NCBI GenBank assembly: GCA_039680225.1
Contig: JBDKTK010000090.1
Coordinates: 1-5,810 of the forward strand
From: JBDKTK01 sp039680225
GTDB lineage: Bacteria; Desulfobacterota; Syntrophia; Syntrophales; UBA4778
Direction of reading: 5' to 3'
Length of the DNA: 5,810 nt
The notes under the pieces were generated by a model that had not been told where the DNA came from, searched no databases, and saw only the letters and a program-made list of their open reading frames with translations. This document shows positions 5,278-5,810 of the stretch, one piece after another (the first letter of the stretch is position 1; every line of letters starts with the position of its first letter). The position numbers and the translations under genes are program-made.

Positions 5278-5700
5278 ATGAAAAATGAAGTCTTTGCAAA
5301 GAAAATAGTGATCAGGTACCCGGCTGAAATTGTGGACCAGCCAATAGTGTACAGGCTGGTCAAGGATTACGACCTGGCCTTCAATATTCTGAAAGCCAGG
5401 GTATTCCCGCGCCGCGAGGGACTGCTGGTCCTGGAGCTCCAGGGGACGAAAGAAAACTTCGATAAGGGAGTGAACTACCTGAAGAGCCAGGGACTGAAAG
5501 TTGAGCCGCTCTCCAAAAGCGTTACCCAGAACCTGGAGAAATGCGTGCATTGCGGCGCCTGCCTGGCGTTCTGCCCGGTCACGGCCCTGAATATAGAAAA
5601 AGATACGATGAGGGTCGTCTTCGACGCCGAAAAGTGCACCGGCTGCGAAATCTGCGTCACCGCCTGCCCACCGAGGGCAATGGAAATAGACCTCCTCTAA
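5278..5700 (+). CDS. NIL-domain ferredoxin with two [4Fe-4S] motifs
   Basis: A 140-residue cytosolic protein made of an N-terminal NIL domain (about residues 7-79) and a C-terminal two-cluster ferredoxin (about 86-138). The NIL part shows DQPIVYRLVKDYDLAFNIL, then VFPRREGLLVLELQG and a closing YLKSQGLKVEPL. The ferredoxin part has CVHCGACLAFCP (Cys89, 92, 95, 99) and CTGCEICVTACP (Cys120, 123, 126, 130), two full CxxCxxCxxxCP sets, with linker aspartates typical of low-potential donors. Archaeal NIL-ferredoxins of this architecture (Methanosarcina MA1822) take part, with a COG1900 partner, in putting sulfide into aspartate semialdehyde to make homocysteine; a similar role here is inference, since no partner lies in the window. 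The ATG at 5278 is preferred because the family usually begins just before the KKIVI strand; an in-frame GTG at 5260 would add six residues and also lacks a ribosome site. Confidence 0.93.
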   Translation: MKNEVFAKKIVIRYPAEIVDQPIVYRLVKDYDLAFNILKARVFPRREGLLVLELQGTKENFDKGVNYLKSQGLKVEPLSKSVTQNLEKCVHCGACLAFCPVTALNIEKDTMRVVFDAEKCTGCEICVTACPPRAMEIDLL

Positions 5701-5721
5701 TCCTGTTCAAAGCCTGTCGCT

Positions 5722-5740
5722 GAATCTGCTGGGAATCTGC
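5722..5740. repeat. Short tandem direct repeat gaatctgc
   Basis: The octamer gaatctgc occurs at 5722-5729 and again at 5733-5740, an 11-base period and so about one helical turn. It lies in the 57-base gap between the NIL-ferredoxin stop and the converging minus-strand gene end. I see no stem plus T-run here that would make a terminator on either strand. Confidence 0.3.
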
Positions 5741-5757
5741 CGGCCTTTTAAACAGAA

Positions 5758-5810
5758 TTAATCTTCGAGTCTGTCTTTTTTCTTTACAGGCGGCTTGTTT
5801 TCCCGCTCGA
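5758..5810 (-). CDS. C-terminus of an unidentified protein (5' end outside window)
   Basis: Read on the minus strand from the window edge, one frame gives the 16 residues ERENKPPVKKKDRLED followed by TAA (5760-5758). The highly charged, Lys/Glu-rich tail is typical of a protein C-terminus, and the spacing (57 bases after the NIL-ferredoxin stop, converging) suits a real gene end. The piece is too short to identify and could be chance. Confidence 0.4.
   Translation of the reverse strand, partial: ERENKPPVKKKDRLED

Overview
The window looks like chromosomal DNA from an anaerobic, moderately GC-rich bacterium. A Desulfobacterota- or Nitrospirota-like host is my inference, from the mix of gene families (NIL-ferredoxin, NifU/NifX-like pair, short MoaE, DUF721, DUF1015) and a palindromic intergenic repeat. 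No rRNA, tRNA, CRISPR array, transposase or phage gene is visible.

Layout, left to right. Positions 1-332 hold the 3' end of panB (+). Positions 333-473 are a convergent gap with two small palindromic repeats. A minus-strand group follows, read right to left: a MoaE-like gene (1704-1369), a 120-bp terminal-inverted-repeat element (1247-1366), a NifU/IscU-like scaffold (1231-830), and a NifX-type cluster-binding gene (833-474) that overlaps the scaffold gene at ATGA. The NifX gene has an in-frame TGA at codon 48, and the same frame then continues to a normal family length and C-terminus. Positions 1705-2076 hold no gene I can identify. Next come a DUF721 (DciA-type) gene (+, 2077-2580) and, converging with a 41-bp overlap, trmN6 (-, 3310-2540), which lies downstream of a DUF1015 gene (-, 4584-3352). 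A 160-bp divergent region with inverted repeats leads to a small alpha/beta hydrolase (+, 4745-5227) and a NIL-domain 2x[4Fe-4S] ferredoxin (+, 5278-5700). The last 50 bases hold the C-terminus of a minus-strand gene.

Functionally the minus-strand group moaE / NifU-like / NifX-like suggests molybdenum cofactor and metal-cluster handling. The other genes are housekeeping: pantothenate synthesis, tRNA modification, helicase loading, sulfur or electron chemistry.

The main observation is the in-frame UGA in the NifX-type gene. Twenty nucleotides downstream of it starts the apical loop of a perfect 7-bp hairpin that has the spacing and loop guanosine of a bacterial SECIS element. This is either an undescribed selenoprotein version of the family or a recent nonsense mutation; the sequence alone cannot decide.
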